NCBI GenBank assembly: GCA_963812775.1
Contig: CAWEWH010000005.1
Coordinates: 496,001 to 560,000 of the forward strand
DNA: 64,000 bases
Origin: CAWEWH01 sp963812775
Lineage (GTDB): Bacteria > Pseudomonadota > Alphaproteobacteria > Rhizobiales > Beijerinckiaceae
Direction: 5' to 3'
This document shows positions 30,155 through 40,196 of the stretch, piece after piece (position 1 is the stretch's first letter; every line of letters begins with the position of its first letter). The notes below the pieces were generated by a model. That model did not search any database. It saw nothing but the letters and a program-made list of their open reading frames with translations, and was not told the origin of the DNA. The position numbers were made by a program, and so were the translations under genes.

Positions 30155-33100
30155 TCCGCCGCCTCCCTGCTCTCGGCGGCGCGCACCGGCAGCGTGACAA
30201 AGAAAGTGGAGCCCACGCCCACCTTCGAGGCGACCCTGATGGCACCGCCATGCATTTCGACGATGCGTTTCGAGATGGCGAGGCCGAGGCCCGTGCCGCC
30301 CTTCTGCCGCGTGTTGCTGTCATCCACTTGCTGGAACTCCTCGAAAATGCGCTCCTGATGCTCAGGCGCGATGCCCGGCCCGGTGTCGCGCACGGAGAGC
30401 TCGAACCATTCGTCCGTCGTCCTGGCCTCGATCGCCACTTCGCCCGCCTCGGTGAACTTGATGGCGTTGCCCACGAGATTGAGCAGCACCTGCGTCAGCC
30501 GGCGCTCGTCACCATACCCGATGGGCAGCCCGTCTTTCACCGTCGCACGCAGCGTCAGCCCCTTGCCGCGCGCCAGCGCCTCGGTGCCGCTGAGCACCGT
30601 TTGCACGACCTGCCCCATGGCGTAGTCGTCGAGCGACAGCGTCAGCTGTCCGGCTTCGATCTTGGCCAGATCGAGCACGTCGTTGATGAGGCCAAGCAGA
30701 TGCTTGCCGTTGGCCTGCACGCGCTCGAGCGCGCCCGTGGCCTTCTGCGGCAGCTGGCCATAGAGTCCGTCGGCCAGCATCTCGGCGAAGCCGAGCACGG
30801 CATTCATCGGCGTTCTCAGCTCGTGGCTCATGTTGGCGAGGAACTGCGACTTATGCTGGCTCGCCAAGGCGAGCTGCCGGCTCTTCTCCTCGATGTCGGC
30901 AAACAGCCGCGCGTTCTGGATGGCGAGGACGGATTGCGCCGCAAACGTCTCGAGCAGCGCCACGGTGCCGTCAGCGAAGACGCCAGGGGCGCGGCGGCGC
31001 ACCACCAGCGCGCCGACGACGCGATCCACCCGCAGCAGCGGGATGACCATGAGCGCGCGATAGCCGGCCGCCAGCACGATGTTGGTGGAGCCCGTGGACG
31101 GCGCCGTCGAGATCTCGGCGATCTGCACGGCATCGCGCCGCCGCGCCGCCTGCCCGATGGGTCCCTCATCGTCCAGGCGGATCGTCTGCCGTTCGATCGC
31201 CTCGATCAGCTCCTCGCTCATGCCGTAGGTGGCACGCAGGCGGAACTTCTGCCTGAGATTGCTGAACACGTAGATGGCGCCCGCGTCGGTGCCCGACAGC
31301 TGCACCGCCTTGGCCACGATCGTGTCGAGGACGGTATGCAGGTCCAGCGTTGAATTCACGGCCTGCGTCACTTCGCCGAGCGCCCGCAGCTCCTCGACCG
31401 AGCGGGCGAGCTCCTTGGTGCGTGCCTGCACCTCCTCGAACAGCCGCACATTCTCGATGGCGATCACTGCCTGGTCGGCAAACGTCGTCACCAGCTCGAT
31501 CTGCTTGTCGCTGAACGGCTTGACCGAGATTCGCGTCAACGTGAAGGCGCCGATCGCCTCGTTGCCGCGCAGCAGCGGTACACCGATCATGCTGCGCGCG
31601 CCGCCGCGCTTCTGGTACTCGGCGACGCCCGTGAACTCCGGCGCTTCCTCGAGATCGGGCACGTTGATCGTCCTGCCCTCCACGGTCGCTCGTCCCGAAA
31701 TGCTGTCGCGGCTGACCCGCATCGGATGCGCCTTCGCGAACCTGACATACTCCTGCGAATGTCCGTGATGGGCGACGAATTCGTTGATGTCGCCCTTGCG
31801 CATGAAGATCGTTGCCTTGTCGCTATCGCACAGCCGAGCCGCCGATTCCGCCAAGGTGTCCAGCACCGGCTGCAGATCGAACGCCGAGCGGCTGATCACC
31901 TTGAGCACATCCGCGGTCGCGGTCTGCTGCTGCAGCGACTCCGTCAACTCCTTGGTTCGCGCCTGCACCTCCTCGAACAGCCGCACGTTCTCGATGGCGA
32001 TAACCGCCTGGTCGGCGAAGGTCGTCACCAGCTCGATCTGCTTGTCGGTGAACGGCTCGGCGGCACGCCGCGCCAGCGTGAAAACGCCGATGGGCATCCC
32101 GTCGCGAAGCAGGGGCACGCCCAGCATCGCGTGTATGCGGAAGACGTCCACCGGCTCTCGCCACTCGTAATCCGGATCGGCGGCAGCATCGGGGATGTGG
32201 ACCGTCTTTCCGGCAAGTGCCACCCGGCCCACCAGTGTGCCCTTACCGGCGCCGACCGACTGGCCCATCATGAACGACTTGAAGCCAATGTCGGCGCCAT
32301 GGCAGGCCACCACCTGGTAGAGATCGCCTTGACGCTGAAACATGAACGACTGGTCCGCTTCGCAAAGGCGCGCCGCGGTCTCCACAAGCACGTCCAGCAC
32401 AGGCTGCAGATCGAAGGTCGAGCGGCTGATCACCTTGAGCACGTCCGCCGTCGCCGTCTGTTGCTCCAGCGCCTCGCTGAGCTCGTGCGTGCGCAGCTCC
32501 ACCTTCCGTTCGAGGTCGGCGTAGGATTCTTGCAGCCGGCCCGCCATGACGTTGAACTGGTCGGCCAGCGTCTCGAGCTCATCGCCCGTCTTGATGGAGA
32601 TGCGTTCCGCAAGGTCGCCCTCGCCGATCCTCGCCGCGCCGGCCCGCAGGCGCTGGATCGGTCCTACCATGCGCCGCGCCAGGAACACGGCCGCCAGCAG
32701 CGCCAGCGCCAGGCCGCCGCCGAGCAGCGCCGCCGAGCGCCCCACCGCCGCGTAGAGCGGCGCGTAAGCCTCGTCGCGCGGCAGCTCGACAAACACCCGC
32801 CAGCCGAGCGGCGCCACCATCGAGGCCGCCGTCAGCACGTCCTTGCCCTGCAGGTTTTTCGCCTCTTGCGCCATCTCGCTCGCGCTCGCGCTCGCGTCGC
32901 CAAGCACCGCCTTCACCTGCGGCAGGCCCGCCATGTCGGTGTTGCGCAGGACAAGGCTGATGTCGGGATGCGCGATCAGCCGGCCCTGCTGGTCGACCAC
33001 GAAGGCCTGGCCTTTGTCGCCGACCTTGATCTGCGAGACCACGTCCCAGATGAACTTGAGATTCACCTCGGCGATGCTGATGCCGGCATCGCGCCGCGTG

Positions 33101-33642
33101 CCGGCGAGCGCCAAGGTCATGTAGGGCTCGGACTCGCGCCGGAAGTAGACCGGTCCGTAGTAGACTTTTTTGGCCATTGTCTCGGCGAATTTCGGCTCGC
33201 TCGATTGGTCGATGCCGCTGCCCAGCACGTCCATGGCGAAGCGCGAGACCTTGAGCTGCTCCTTGCCGGAGGAATCGAGCTGGGCGAGCTCAGTGATGGC
33301 GGGCACCTGGCGCAACAGCCGCAGCGCATCGAAGCGGCGCTGCTCGACCGTGCCGGCCGACCAGGGAAGCTGCGTCGTCCAACCGAGCTGGCTCTCGATC
33401 TCCTTGATGAACTGGCCGATCTTGGCGGCCGCCGCCTCGGCCTGCTCGCGCTGGATGCGGATGAGGGATTGCTGGTGTTCCTGGTACGAGAACCAGACCT
33501 CGGCGCCGCCATTGATGACGAGCGACAGCGAAACGACGCCGACAAACAGCGCAACGTATTTTCGGAACAGCCGCCCGCGCGGCACAGCAGCCACCGTCAC
33601 GCCGGCCGTCGTCTCCTCGAAATGATGCGCGCTCTCGTTCAC
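30151..33642 (-). CDS. Multi-GAF membrane histidine kinase
   Basis: 1163 residues. One membrane helix near 27-47 (KYVALFVGVVSLSLVI) and another near 303-325 bracket a periplasmic sensor of about 250 residues resembling dCache (AFVVDQQGRLIAHPD). Then come a HAMP domain, three GAF domains (about 400-560, 590-760, 780-920; the first two are near-duplicates, each preceded by QQQTATADVLKVISRS or a variant), HisKA with the phospho-His in FLANMSHELRTPMNAVLGF, and HATPase (LLNLVGNAIKFTEAG, GTGLGLAISKRIVEMHGG). The start is the ATG at 33642. It follows four substrate-binding protein genes after 34 bp and is coupled to the DivK-like gene. The periplasmic sensor may read ligand-bound binding proteins; this is inference. 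Confidence 0.93.
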   Translation of the reverse strand: MNESAHHFEETTAGVTVAAVPRGRLFRKYVALFVGVVSLSLVINGGAEVWFSYQEHQQSLIRIQREQAEAAAAKIGQFIKEIESQLGWTTQLPWSAGTVEQRRFDALRLLRQVPAITELAQLDSSGKEQLKVSRFAMDVLGSGIDQSSEPKFAETMAKKVYYGPVYFRRESEPYMTLALAGTRRDAGISIAEVNLKFIWDVVSQIKVGDKGQAFVVDQQGRLIAHPDISLVLRNTDMAGLPQVKAVLGDASASASEMAQEAKNLQGKDVLTAASMVAPLGWRVFVELPRDEAYAPLYAAVGRSAALLGGGLALALLAAVFLARRMVGPIQRLRAGAARIGEGDLAERISIKTGDELETLADQFNVMAGRLQESYADLERKVELRTHELSEALEQQTATADVLKVISRSTFDLQPVLDVLVETAARLCEADQSFMFQRQGDLYQVVACHGADIGFKSFMMGQSVGAGKGTLVGRVALAGKTVHIPDAAADPDYEWREPVDVFRIHAMLGVPLLRDGMPIGVFTLARRAAEPFTDKQIELVTTFADQAVIAIENVRLFEEVQARTKELTESLQQQTATADVLKVISRSAFDLQPVLDTLAESAARLCDSDKATIFMRKGDINEFVAHHGHSQEYVRFAKAHPMRVSRDSISGRATVEGRTINVPDLEEAPEFTGVAEYQKRGGARSMIGVPLLRGNEAIGAFTLTRISVKPFSDKQIELVTTFADQAVIAIENVRLFEEVQARTKELARSVEELRALGEVTQAVNSTLDLHTVLDTIVAKAVQLSGTDAGAIYVFSNLRQKFRLRATYGMSEELIEAIERQTIRLDDEGPIGQAARRRDAVQIAEISTAPSTGSTNIVLAAGYRALMVIPLLRVDRVVGALVVRRRAPGVFADGTVALLETFAAQSVLAIQNARLFADIEEKSRQLALASQHKSQFLANMSHELRTPMNAVLGFAEMLADGLYGQLPQKATGALERVQANGKHLLGLINDVLDLAKIEAGQLTLSLDDYAMGQVVQTVLSGTEALARGKGLTLRATVKDGLPIGYGDERRLTQVLLNLVGNAIKFTEAGEVAIEARTTDEWFELSVRDTGPGIAPEHQERIFEEFQQVDDSNTRQKGGTGLGLAISKRIVEMHGGAIRVASKVGVGSTFFVTLPVRAAESREAAE

Positions 33643-33676
33643 GCCGAAATCCTACACCCGATGCCCGACAGCCACC

Positions 33677-34651
33677 TCATTCGATCACCGTATCGGCTTG
33701 CGCGAGAAGCATCTGCGACAGCGTCAGGCCGAGCGCCTTGGCGGTCTTCAGGTTGATGGCGATCTCGAACGTGGTCGGCTGTCCGACCGGCAGTTCGGCC
33801 GGCTGCGCGCCCTTCAGGATGCGATCGACATGAAAGGCCGCCCGCTCGTACAGCACCAGGAAATTCGCCGACAGCGAGATCAAGCCGCCGGCCGCCGTGG
33901 TTTCGCGGCTGGCCGACATGACCGGCAGGCGGTGCCGGTCGGCAATCGCCAGCAGCGCAGCGCGGGCCGGATCGAACAGCGGCTGCACCACGACAGCCTG
34001 CGCGCCCTCCTTGACCATGGTCTGGAAGGCGCTGTCGAAATCGCCAACTCCGTCGATCATGACGGGCGCCAGCTTGACGCTGGCGGCATCGGCCGCCACC
34101 CGCATGTCCGCCACATAGGGCACGCTGTAGGGGTCGGTGGCCACCGTCGAAGCCAGCACCCCCACGCACGACAGATCGGAGACGATCTCGCGCAGGAGCT
34201 GCAGGCGTTTGCCGCCGATTTCCGCGTCCATGGCGGACAGCCCGGTGACGTTGCCACCCGGCCGCGCCAGGCTTGCCACGAAGCCGGTCTGCAGTGGCGC
34301 CCCGGCCGGCGCCATGACGATGGGGATTGACCTGGTGGCCGCCATGGCGGCCTTCACGGCCGGCGTCAGGTGCGCCACGATGATGCTCACGTCGAGCTTG
34401 ACGAGCTCGGCCGCGAGCTCAGCGGCACGGTCGCTCCGGCCCTCCGTGTAGCGGTACTCGACGAGGATGGACTCGCCCTCCTTGTAGCCGAGCGCCACGA
34501 GCCCGCGCCGAAACGCTTCGGCGAAAGGGTGGCCTGGGGCGCCCGATACCAGCACGCCGACACGGTGCGCCTTGCCGGCTTGTGCCGCGACGCGCAGCGG
34601 CGCCATCAGCGGCGCGGTCGCGAACGCTGCGACGAGCTGCCGGCGGTTCAT
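33677..34651 (-). CDS. ABC_sub_bind family substrate-binding protein (tandem copy 1)
   Basis: 324 residues with an N-terminal leader (MNRRQLVAAFATAPLMAPLRVAAQA). The family pattern (PF04392 type) includes FRRGLVALGYKEGESILVEYR, a P-I-V-M strand (IPIVMAPAGAP), SLARPGGNVTGLSAM, and a C-terminal FEIAINLKTAKALGL. The ATG at 34651 overlaps the stop of the preceding copy by four bases. It is the last of four tandem paralogues and lies 34 bp before the histidine kinase. No ABC permease or ATPase gene is near. The ligand is unknown; characterised relatives bind aromatic or amino-acid-like molecules. Confidence 0.92.
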   Translation of the reverse strand: MNRRQLVAAFATAPLMAPLRVAAQAGKAHRVGVLVSGAPGHPFAEAFRRGLVALGYKEGESILVEYRYTEGRSDRAAELAAELVKLDVSIIVAHLTPAVKAAMAATRSIPIVMAPAGAPLQTGFVASLARPGGNVTGLSAMDAEIGGKRLQLLREIVSDLSCVGVLASTVATDPYSVPYVADMRVAADAASVKLAPVMIDGVGDFDSAFQTMVKEGAQAVVVQPLFDPARAALLAIADRHRLPVMSASRETTAAGGLISLSANFLVLYERAAFHVDRILKGAQPAELPVGQPTTFEIAINLKTAKALGLTLSQMLLAQADTVIE

Positions 34652-35634
34652 TCGATCACCTCGTCGGCGCGGGCCGTGAACGACGTTGGAATCGTGAGGG
34701 CCAGCTCTCGCGCCATCTTGAGATTGACCACGAGCTCGAAGACGGTGGGCTGCTCGACCGGAAGGTCTTGCGGCTTCGCGCCGCTCAGCACCCGCCCCAC
34801 ATAGTCGCCTACTCGCTCGTAAAGCTTCTGCACATTTGGCCCGTACGCGAGAAGGCATCCCTGCCGCGCCATCTCGCGAAATTCGCACGATACCGGCAGC
34901 CGAAACGCCGCGGCCTGACGCGCCAGCTCGGGCGCGTCGCGGAAGAAGATAGGCGACGAGCCGATGATCACAATGGAGACCTGCGAGCTCGCCAGCGCCT
35001 TGAAGGTCTCCTTATAGTCGCTTCGGCCTTCCACGCGCACCACCGTGAGGTCGAGGCCGAGGGCTGCGGCGCTTCGCTGCGCGACATCGACGCGCTCGAC
35101 GGTCGCGTAGGGAGTCATCAGCAGTGCTATTCGTCTCGCCCCAGGCAGCGCCTGTGCCGCAAGCTCCACACGCTTGGCCTCGATCTCCGGCGCCAGCATG
35201 ACCAGCCCAGTGATCGAGCCCCCTGGCCGCGCCAGGCTGCTGACGAACCCGGCCACAATCGGATCTTCGCCCGCGAACGCCATGATGATTGGCACGCCGG
35301 GCGCCGCATCCTTGGCGGCCTGGATCGAGGGATTGGCAACCGCAATGATGGCGTCCGGCCGCCTCGCCGCCAGTTCCCTGGCAAGGGCAGGAAGGCGGCC
35401 GGCATCGCCTTCCGCAAACCGCTCCTCGACGACGAGATTTCTGCCTTCGATGAAACCGAAGCGCGCCAGTTCGGCGATGGCGGCCTTCCGCGCGCTGTAG
35501 GCGGCGTCCTTGAAGCCGGGGCTCAGGAAGCCGACGACCTTCGAGCCGCCCTGAGCGAGCGCGGCTTGCGGCCAGTCGGCAGCCACCAGTGCCAGGACGC
35601 CGAACGACAAGCGAAGGAGCGCGCGCCGCATCAT
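34648..35634 (-). CDS. ABC_sub_bind family substrate-binding protein (tandem copy 2)
   Basis: 328 residues; signal peptide MMRRALLRLSFGVLALVAADWPQAALAQ is followed by VVGFLSPGF. Family motifs are LARFGFIEGRNLVVEERFAEG, VPIIMAFAGEDP, SLARPGGSITGLVML and FELVVNLKMARELAL; it ends ARADEVIE like its neighbours. The first of two ATGs at 35634 overlaps the upstream stop. Relative to copies 1 and 4 it has the variant REMARQGCLLAYGP loop shared with copy 3, so copies 2 and 3 are the closer pair. Exported; ligand unknown. Confidence 0.92.
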   Translation of the reverse strand: MMRRALLRLSFGVLALVAADWPQAALAQGGSKVVGFLSPGFKDAAYSARKAAIAELARFGFIEGRNLVVEERFAEGDAGRLPALARELAARRPDAIIAVANPSIQAAKDAAPGVPIIMAFAGEDPIVAGFVSSLARPGGSITGLVMLAPEIEAKRVELAAQALPGARRIALLMTPYATVERVDVAQRSAAALGLDLTVVRVEGRSDYKETFKALASSQVSIVIIGSSPIFFRDAPELARQAAAFRLPVSCEFREMARQGCLLAYGPNVQKLYERVGDYVGRVLSGAKPQDLPVEQPTVFELVVNLKMARELALTIPTSFTARADEVIE

Positions 35635-36602
35635 TCGATCACCTCGTCGGCGCGGGCGAGGAATGTGGCCGGAAATATCACACCCAGCAATCGAGCCGTC
35701 TTTGCATTGATTACAAGCTCGAACCGGTCTGGTCCTTCTACCGGCAGATCTGCAGGCGTGGCACCGCGAAGCAGTCGAGCCGCGAGATGGGCCGTACGAC
35801 GGCGCAAATCCGGATTGTCCGGGCCATAGCTGATGAGGCATCCCTGTCGGACCATGAAGTCCCATTCGCAGATTGCGGGCAGGCGGGCGGTGGTGAGGAG
35901 CGGGACGAAGCGTTCGGCGTCGCGGGCTAGGCGTGGGTCGGCCCCAATCACGACGGCTTGCGCCCCCTTCTCCTTCAAGTCTGCGATGGCCGGTTCATAC
36001 TCGCCGCTCGACGCCGTTGCCGTGAAGACGGTCAACCCGAGGGCCTCCCCCCTTGCGGTGGCCTTCGCCGACTCAGCGGCACCTGCGGCGGTCCCGGCCA
36101 TAAGCAGGCCAATGCGTCGTATATGCGGTAATGCCTCGTGCAAGAGTTCGAGCCGCTTGGGCGTCTGTTCCCCCGAACGTAGCATTTGCCCTGTGATGTT
36201 TCCCCCCGGCTTACGGTAACTCTGTACCAACCCCTCTTCGACTGGATCGTTGGTGAAACTTAACAGTATGGGAATTGTCTTTGACGCCGCAGCAGCGGCC
36301 CGTGAAGCGTCGGACCCAACCGTAATGATTAGATCGGGTCGCGCAGCAACAAGTTCGTGCGCAGCCGCAGCAAGTTCGGAGAGGGGCACCCCAGCCCGCA
36401 TATGAACGGTGAGGTTTTGGCCCTCAACGAAGCCGAGCGCCGCAAGCTCAGGAAGTGTTGAACTGAAGATCGTGTGCGGCGATCCGGTCGCCAGGATAGC
36501 GAGCCGATAGATTCGACCAGCATCCAGCGCGACCGCCGACGTGCACATCAACAGCGAGGCGATACCCAGCCATCGCAGGCTCATTCCGTATTGCCTGTTC
36601 AT
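35631..36602 (-). CDS. ABC_sub_bind family substrate-binding protein (tandem copy 3)
   Basis: 323 residues; leader MNRQYGMSLRWLGIASLLMCTSAVALDA, then YRLAILATGSPH. It has LPELAALGFVEGQNLTVHMR, IPILLSFTNDPVEEG, YRKPGGNITGQML and FELVINAKTARLLGV, and ends ARADEVIE. It uses more A/T-rich codons than the other three copies (for example around 36230-36500), which hints at a different history within the array. The ATG at 36602 overlaps the stop of copy 4. RQGCLISYGP matches the same loop in copy 2. Confidence 0.92.
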   Translation of the reverse strand: MNRQYGMSLRWLGIASLLMCTSAVALDAGRIYRLAILATGSPHTIFSSTLPELAALGFVEGQNLTVHMRAGVPLSELAAAAHELVAARPDLIITVGSDASRAAAAASKTIPILLSFTNDPVEEGLVQSYRKPGGNITGQMLRSGEQTPKRLELLHEALPHIRRIGLLMAGTAAGAAESAKATARGEALGLTVFTATASSGEYEPAIADLKEKGAQAVVIGADPRLARDAERFVPLLTTARLPAICEWDFMVRQGCLISYGPDNPDLRRRTAHLAARLLRGATPADLPVEGPDRFELVINAKTARLLGVIFPATFLARADEVIE

Positions 36603-37576
36603 TCGATCACCTCGTCGGCGCGCGACAGGATCGTCTGCGGCACATTCAGGCCGAGCGCGGTCGCCGTCTTCAGGTTGACGACCAGCTCGAACACTTTCGG
36701 ACCCTGCACCGGCAGGTCGGCCGGCTTGGCGCCTTTGAGGATGCGGTCCACGTAGGTGGCGCACTCGATGAAGATGCTGTCGGCCTTCGACGAGTAGGAC
36801 ATCAGGCCGCCGGCTTCCACGAACCCCCGGTTGGCCGAGACCACCGGGAGCCGCCGCATCAGCGCGAAACCAACGGTGCGGCGCTGCGGCAAGCTCGGCT
36901 GCGCCAGGATCACATCGACACCGGCGCGGGCGAGTTCGTCGACCCCGGCCTCCAGATCGTCGCCGCGACTGGCGACCACGAAATGCGCCGGCAGGCCGAT
37001 CGCGGCGGCCGCCGCCTCGACCTGCTCGCGCAGGGGCTTGCTGAACGGATCTGACCCGTTGAGCAGCACGCCGATGCGGCGCGGGCCGGGCATGAGCTCG
37101 CGGATCAGCTCCAAATTCTTGCCGCTGAGCTCTGCCCCGAAGCCCGCAAGGCCGGTGATGTTGCCGCCCGGCCGCGCCAGGCTCTCGACGAGGCCTGTCC
37201 CGACCGGATCGCCGACCGCCGCCATGACGATGGGGATCGACCGCGTCGCCTGCTTGGCGGCGGTGGCGGCCGGGGTCTGCCAGACCACAAGGACGTCGAC
37301 CGGCAGCCGCACCAGCTCCTCGGCGGCCTCGCGCAGACGATTCAAGTCGCCGCCCGCCGAGCGGATTTCGAGCCCGACATTGTCGCCCTCGCGGTAGCCG
37401 CGCAGGGCGAGGCCGTCCCGGAAGGCTTTGAAGAACGGCGCCGGATCGGGGTTGCCGAGCACCAGGATGCCGATACGGGGCAGCTTGGCGGCTTGGGCCC
37501 GCGCCAGTTGCGGGCCGGCGCCGAGCCCAAAGGCGGTGCCGGCGGCCAGGCAGGTCATGAATTCACGCCGTCTCAT
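36599..37576 (-). CDS. ABC_sub_bind family substrate-binding protein (tandem copy 4, first in operon)
   Basis: 325 residues with a twin-arginine-like leader (MRRREFMTCLAAGTAFGLG, ending ARAQA), then LPRIGILVLGNPDP. Motifs are FRDGLALRGYREGDNVGLEIR, IPIVMAAVGDPVGTG, SLARPGGNITGLAGF and FELVVNLKTATALGL, with the ending SRADEVIE. The ATG at 37576 is chosen because the leader starts there; the open frame continues over 100 codons upstream without leader features. The promoter of the whole seven-gene unit should lie in 37577-37835, shared with the divergent 38-codon gene. Confidence 0.92.
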   Translation of the reverse strand: MRRREFMTCLAAGTAFGLGAGPQLARAQAAKLPRIGILVLGNPDPAPFFKAFRDGLALRGYREGDNVGLEIRSAGGDLNRLREAAEELVRLPVDVLVVWQTPAATAAKQATRSIPIVMAAVGDPVGTGLVESLARPGGNITGLAGFGAELSGKNLELIRELMPGPRRIGVLLNGSDPFSKPLREQVEAAAAAIGLPAHFVVASRGDDLEAGVDELARAGVDVILAQPSLPQRRTVGFALMRRLPVVSANRGFVEAGGLMSYSSKADSIFIECATYVDRILKGAKPADLPVQGPKVFELVVNLKTATALGLNVPQTILSRADEVIE

Positions 37577-37835
37577 TCGACCACCGTCCAGGTGACGTGC
37601 CTCGGCCGGCCACCGCCGGCCATCCCATTCTAGCCCAGGAGGGCGCCGGGGGCTCCCGTCAATTGTGGCGAGCGGGCCTGCGAGCTGACTGGAGCCGCCC
37701 GGTTTGTGAGGCTTCGCACTGCGCGCTCCGCCCACATTGCCTAAGCTGTCTGCAAGCGTGGTTGCGTCCTCGCCGTTCTGCAATTGAAGACCGGCCAGGT
37801 TGTGATATGATGCAAGCCTTGGATCGGAAGAACAA

Positions 37836-37952
37836 ATGACGCGTTTTCTGCGCATCGCCCTTTTGGCGCTCACCTTCGCGGCTGCCGGGGCACCCATCGT
37901 CGCCGCGCCTGCCTCGGCCGGCAACGTCTCGTGCGTCGGCTCGCGCTGCTAG
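37836..37952 (+). CDS. 38-residue exported Cys-containing peptide
   Basis: Too short for usual gene calling, but well formed: GGAAG five bases before ATG at 37836, a signal peptide (MTRFLRIALLALTFAAAGAP through APASA), and a predicted mature tail of about ten residues, GNVSCVGSRC, stopping at TAG 37950-37952. The two Cys could form a small disulfide loop or bind metal. It is divergent from the four-binding-protein operon and convergent with the proteolysis cluster. I know no named family; function unknown. Confidence 0.6.
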   Translation: MTRFLRIALLALTFAAAGAPIVAAPASAGNVSCVGSRC

Positions 37953-37994
37953 ACCAAAGCGGCAAATCCATCCCTTGATCCCAATGCGATCGCG

Positions 37995-40196
37995 TCACCG
38001 CGTCGGCGTTTGCGCAGCCGGGTTCGCACGAATCAATTGCGCCCCTCCCGTGCGGCCGGCAATGAGGCGATCGGCGCCGCGCGCGGTCTTCTTGCCGGCA
38101 ATGAGACGAGCGGGGCTTCGCTCGGTCTTCCTGCCGGGGTTGAGGTCTTCTCGCTCCTTCTGAGCCGCCTCGCAGTCGCGAACCGTCCGCCCGGCCTTGG
38201 GATCGTCCACCATCACCTTCGTCTGCACCATGGCGCTGAGGTCAATGAGCGCGGCGCGTTGCGCCCCTTCCGTCTTACGGCAGACGAAATCGTCGAAGAC
38301 GTTGAACGACCATTGCGCCACGCGGATGCGCGAGGCCTTGCCCTTGCCGCCGGGGACCTCGACAAACAGCTCCGGCCACGACGTGAAGCCGGCGATGTCG
38401 CCGCGCAGCCTGTCTTGCACGCCGCGCACGCCGCGCAACTGATCGCTTGCCGCCTTGATCAAGTGCGCCACCGGCCGGTAACTGTCGATCCCCGAGATGG
38501 TGTCCGGCGCCACCTCGAGAAAGTCCAGCGCCGCCTTGGCGGCGGCCGCATGCTGCCCGGCCATGAAGCGCGCCTCCGCGAGCTCGATCTGCACCACGCG
38601 CAGCTCCGGGTTGTCCTTCTTCTGCGCGAGCGCTTGCGTCACGGCGCGTGCAAAATCATCGGCCGCCGCCGCCGTGCCCTCATAGTTGGCGGTGCCGGCG
38701 ATCTGCAGGCGAACGCGGCCCCGCAGGATCAGCGCGTCAACGTCGTCGGGCTCGCGCTGCAGGGCCAGATCGAGGGCGCGGCGCGCGATTTGGATGTCGG
38801 CGTTGGCGCTGCCGCCCACCGCCACGGCGAGCGCCCGTGCCTGCTTGGTGAACGAGCTGACCTCGAGCCCGCCACGCTGCAACCCCTTCTCGATGAGCTC
38901 GAGCGCCTCGGAATATTTGCGCAGCTCGATAGCGATGCGAATGCCAAGCTGCAGCACCGGTGGCTTGGCGTCGTCCGCCGCGGTCGCCCGTTAAATCTGC
39001 GCCCAGGCGAGATCGGCGTCGCCCGCCAGATAGGCAGCCTCGGCGTAGACGCCGCGCACCTCCTCGAGGCCGAGCCGGGCTGCCTAGGAGAACGGCACGA
39101 GCGCCTCGCCGAAGCGCTGTTGGTCGAAATAGACCATGGCCAGCTCGCGATAGCCCTCCGGCTCGCTTGGAGAAAGCTCGATAGCGCGCCTCTGGTGCTG
39201 CTCCGCGGCACCGAAGTCGCGCACAAGGCGCAGCGCCTTACCGATCTCGCGATAGGTCTCGGCATTTTCCAGTTGCGAGCGTTGCAGCACGGCGAGCGCC
39301 AAATAGGGGGCCTCGTCGGCGAGGCGCCGCAGCACGGGCAACCTCGCCTCCTTCGCGGCCTCCAGCTGCTGCGGTGCGTAGCCGGCATGCGCTGCCCTGA
39401 TCGCCTCGAGCAGCACGGGGACATAGCGCGTGCCAGGGTCGACGAGCGACTGGCCAACGAAAACCGGCAGTGGAATGCCCGCGTCCCCCTGCCGGTATTC
39501 CGGCGTCAGGCGAAACTCTCCGCCGGCGCGTGTCACATTGCCGCCGATCGCGACGGAGGCCGGCGTTTCGATCTTGCAGGCGATCGGCTCCAAGGCGCCG
39601 TCGGAGACGGCGAGATCGCGCCGCAGCAACTGCCGCACGACGGCGCGCGCCTCATCGGCGACACTTTGCGTGCCAGCATCGGCACCCGAGAAGCACACCG
39701 CGCGCACGCGCGTAAGACGACGCAAAGGCCCTCCCTCGCCGTGAAGGTTTTGGCGCACGAGGGCGGCGATCTCCCGCAATGCCTCGGCGCGCAGGCCCTT
39801 GGCATCGGCGAAGAGCACCGGACCCAGCCTTGTTCCTTCCGCTGCGATGCGACGGCGCAGCGTGCCTGTCCAATAGACGTTGCTGTCGAGGCTGGAGAGC
39901 GTGCCCGTCAACGTATAGGTGCTGACGTTGTCGCCCGGCTCGCCGGTGCTCACCGCAGCATTGAGCAATGGCTCGGCCGAAAGCGCGAGCCGGATCACGA
40001 TCGTTACCGCCTCCCCATCGAATCCGCGTCGGCGCGCGTCGGCATCGATGACCACGGTCTTATCAACGACGATGTTGACCCGCTCTGCAAACGATTGCGC
40101 CATCGCCCGCGTAGCGACGGCGTCTTGGAAGAGGCTCCCCGCCAGCAACGCCACGGCTAGCACCGCGGAGGCCAGATCGCCGCGGAGGTTCTTCAT
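37995..40196 (-). pseudogene. Exported TPR-like repeat protein with two in-frame stops
   Basis: One continuous frame of 733 residues if read through. It starts at ATG 40196 (coupled to the upstream gene by ATGA) with signal peptide MKNLRGDLASAVLAVALLAG. The first half contains RRIAAEGTRLGPVLFADAKG; then TPR-like helices follow (ETYREIGKALRLVRDFGAAE, AIELSPSEPEGYRELAMVYF). In-frame TAG (39084-39086, after EALVPFS) and TAA (38991-38993, after AWAQI) break it, yet the frame and repeat character continue on both sides (LRKYSEALELIEKGL, ALILRGRVRLQI). Each stop would be undone by one base (CAG, CAA). The tail has duplicated RLIAG units. Real decay or sequence error cannot be separated here. Confidence 0.7.

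Noticed and set aside
37995..38957. The downstream piece of the TPR-like frame as an independent gene
   Set aside because: It begins in mid-repeat without signal peptide or ribosome site and continues the upstream frame exactly.
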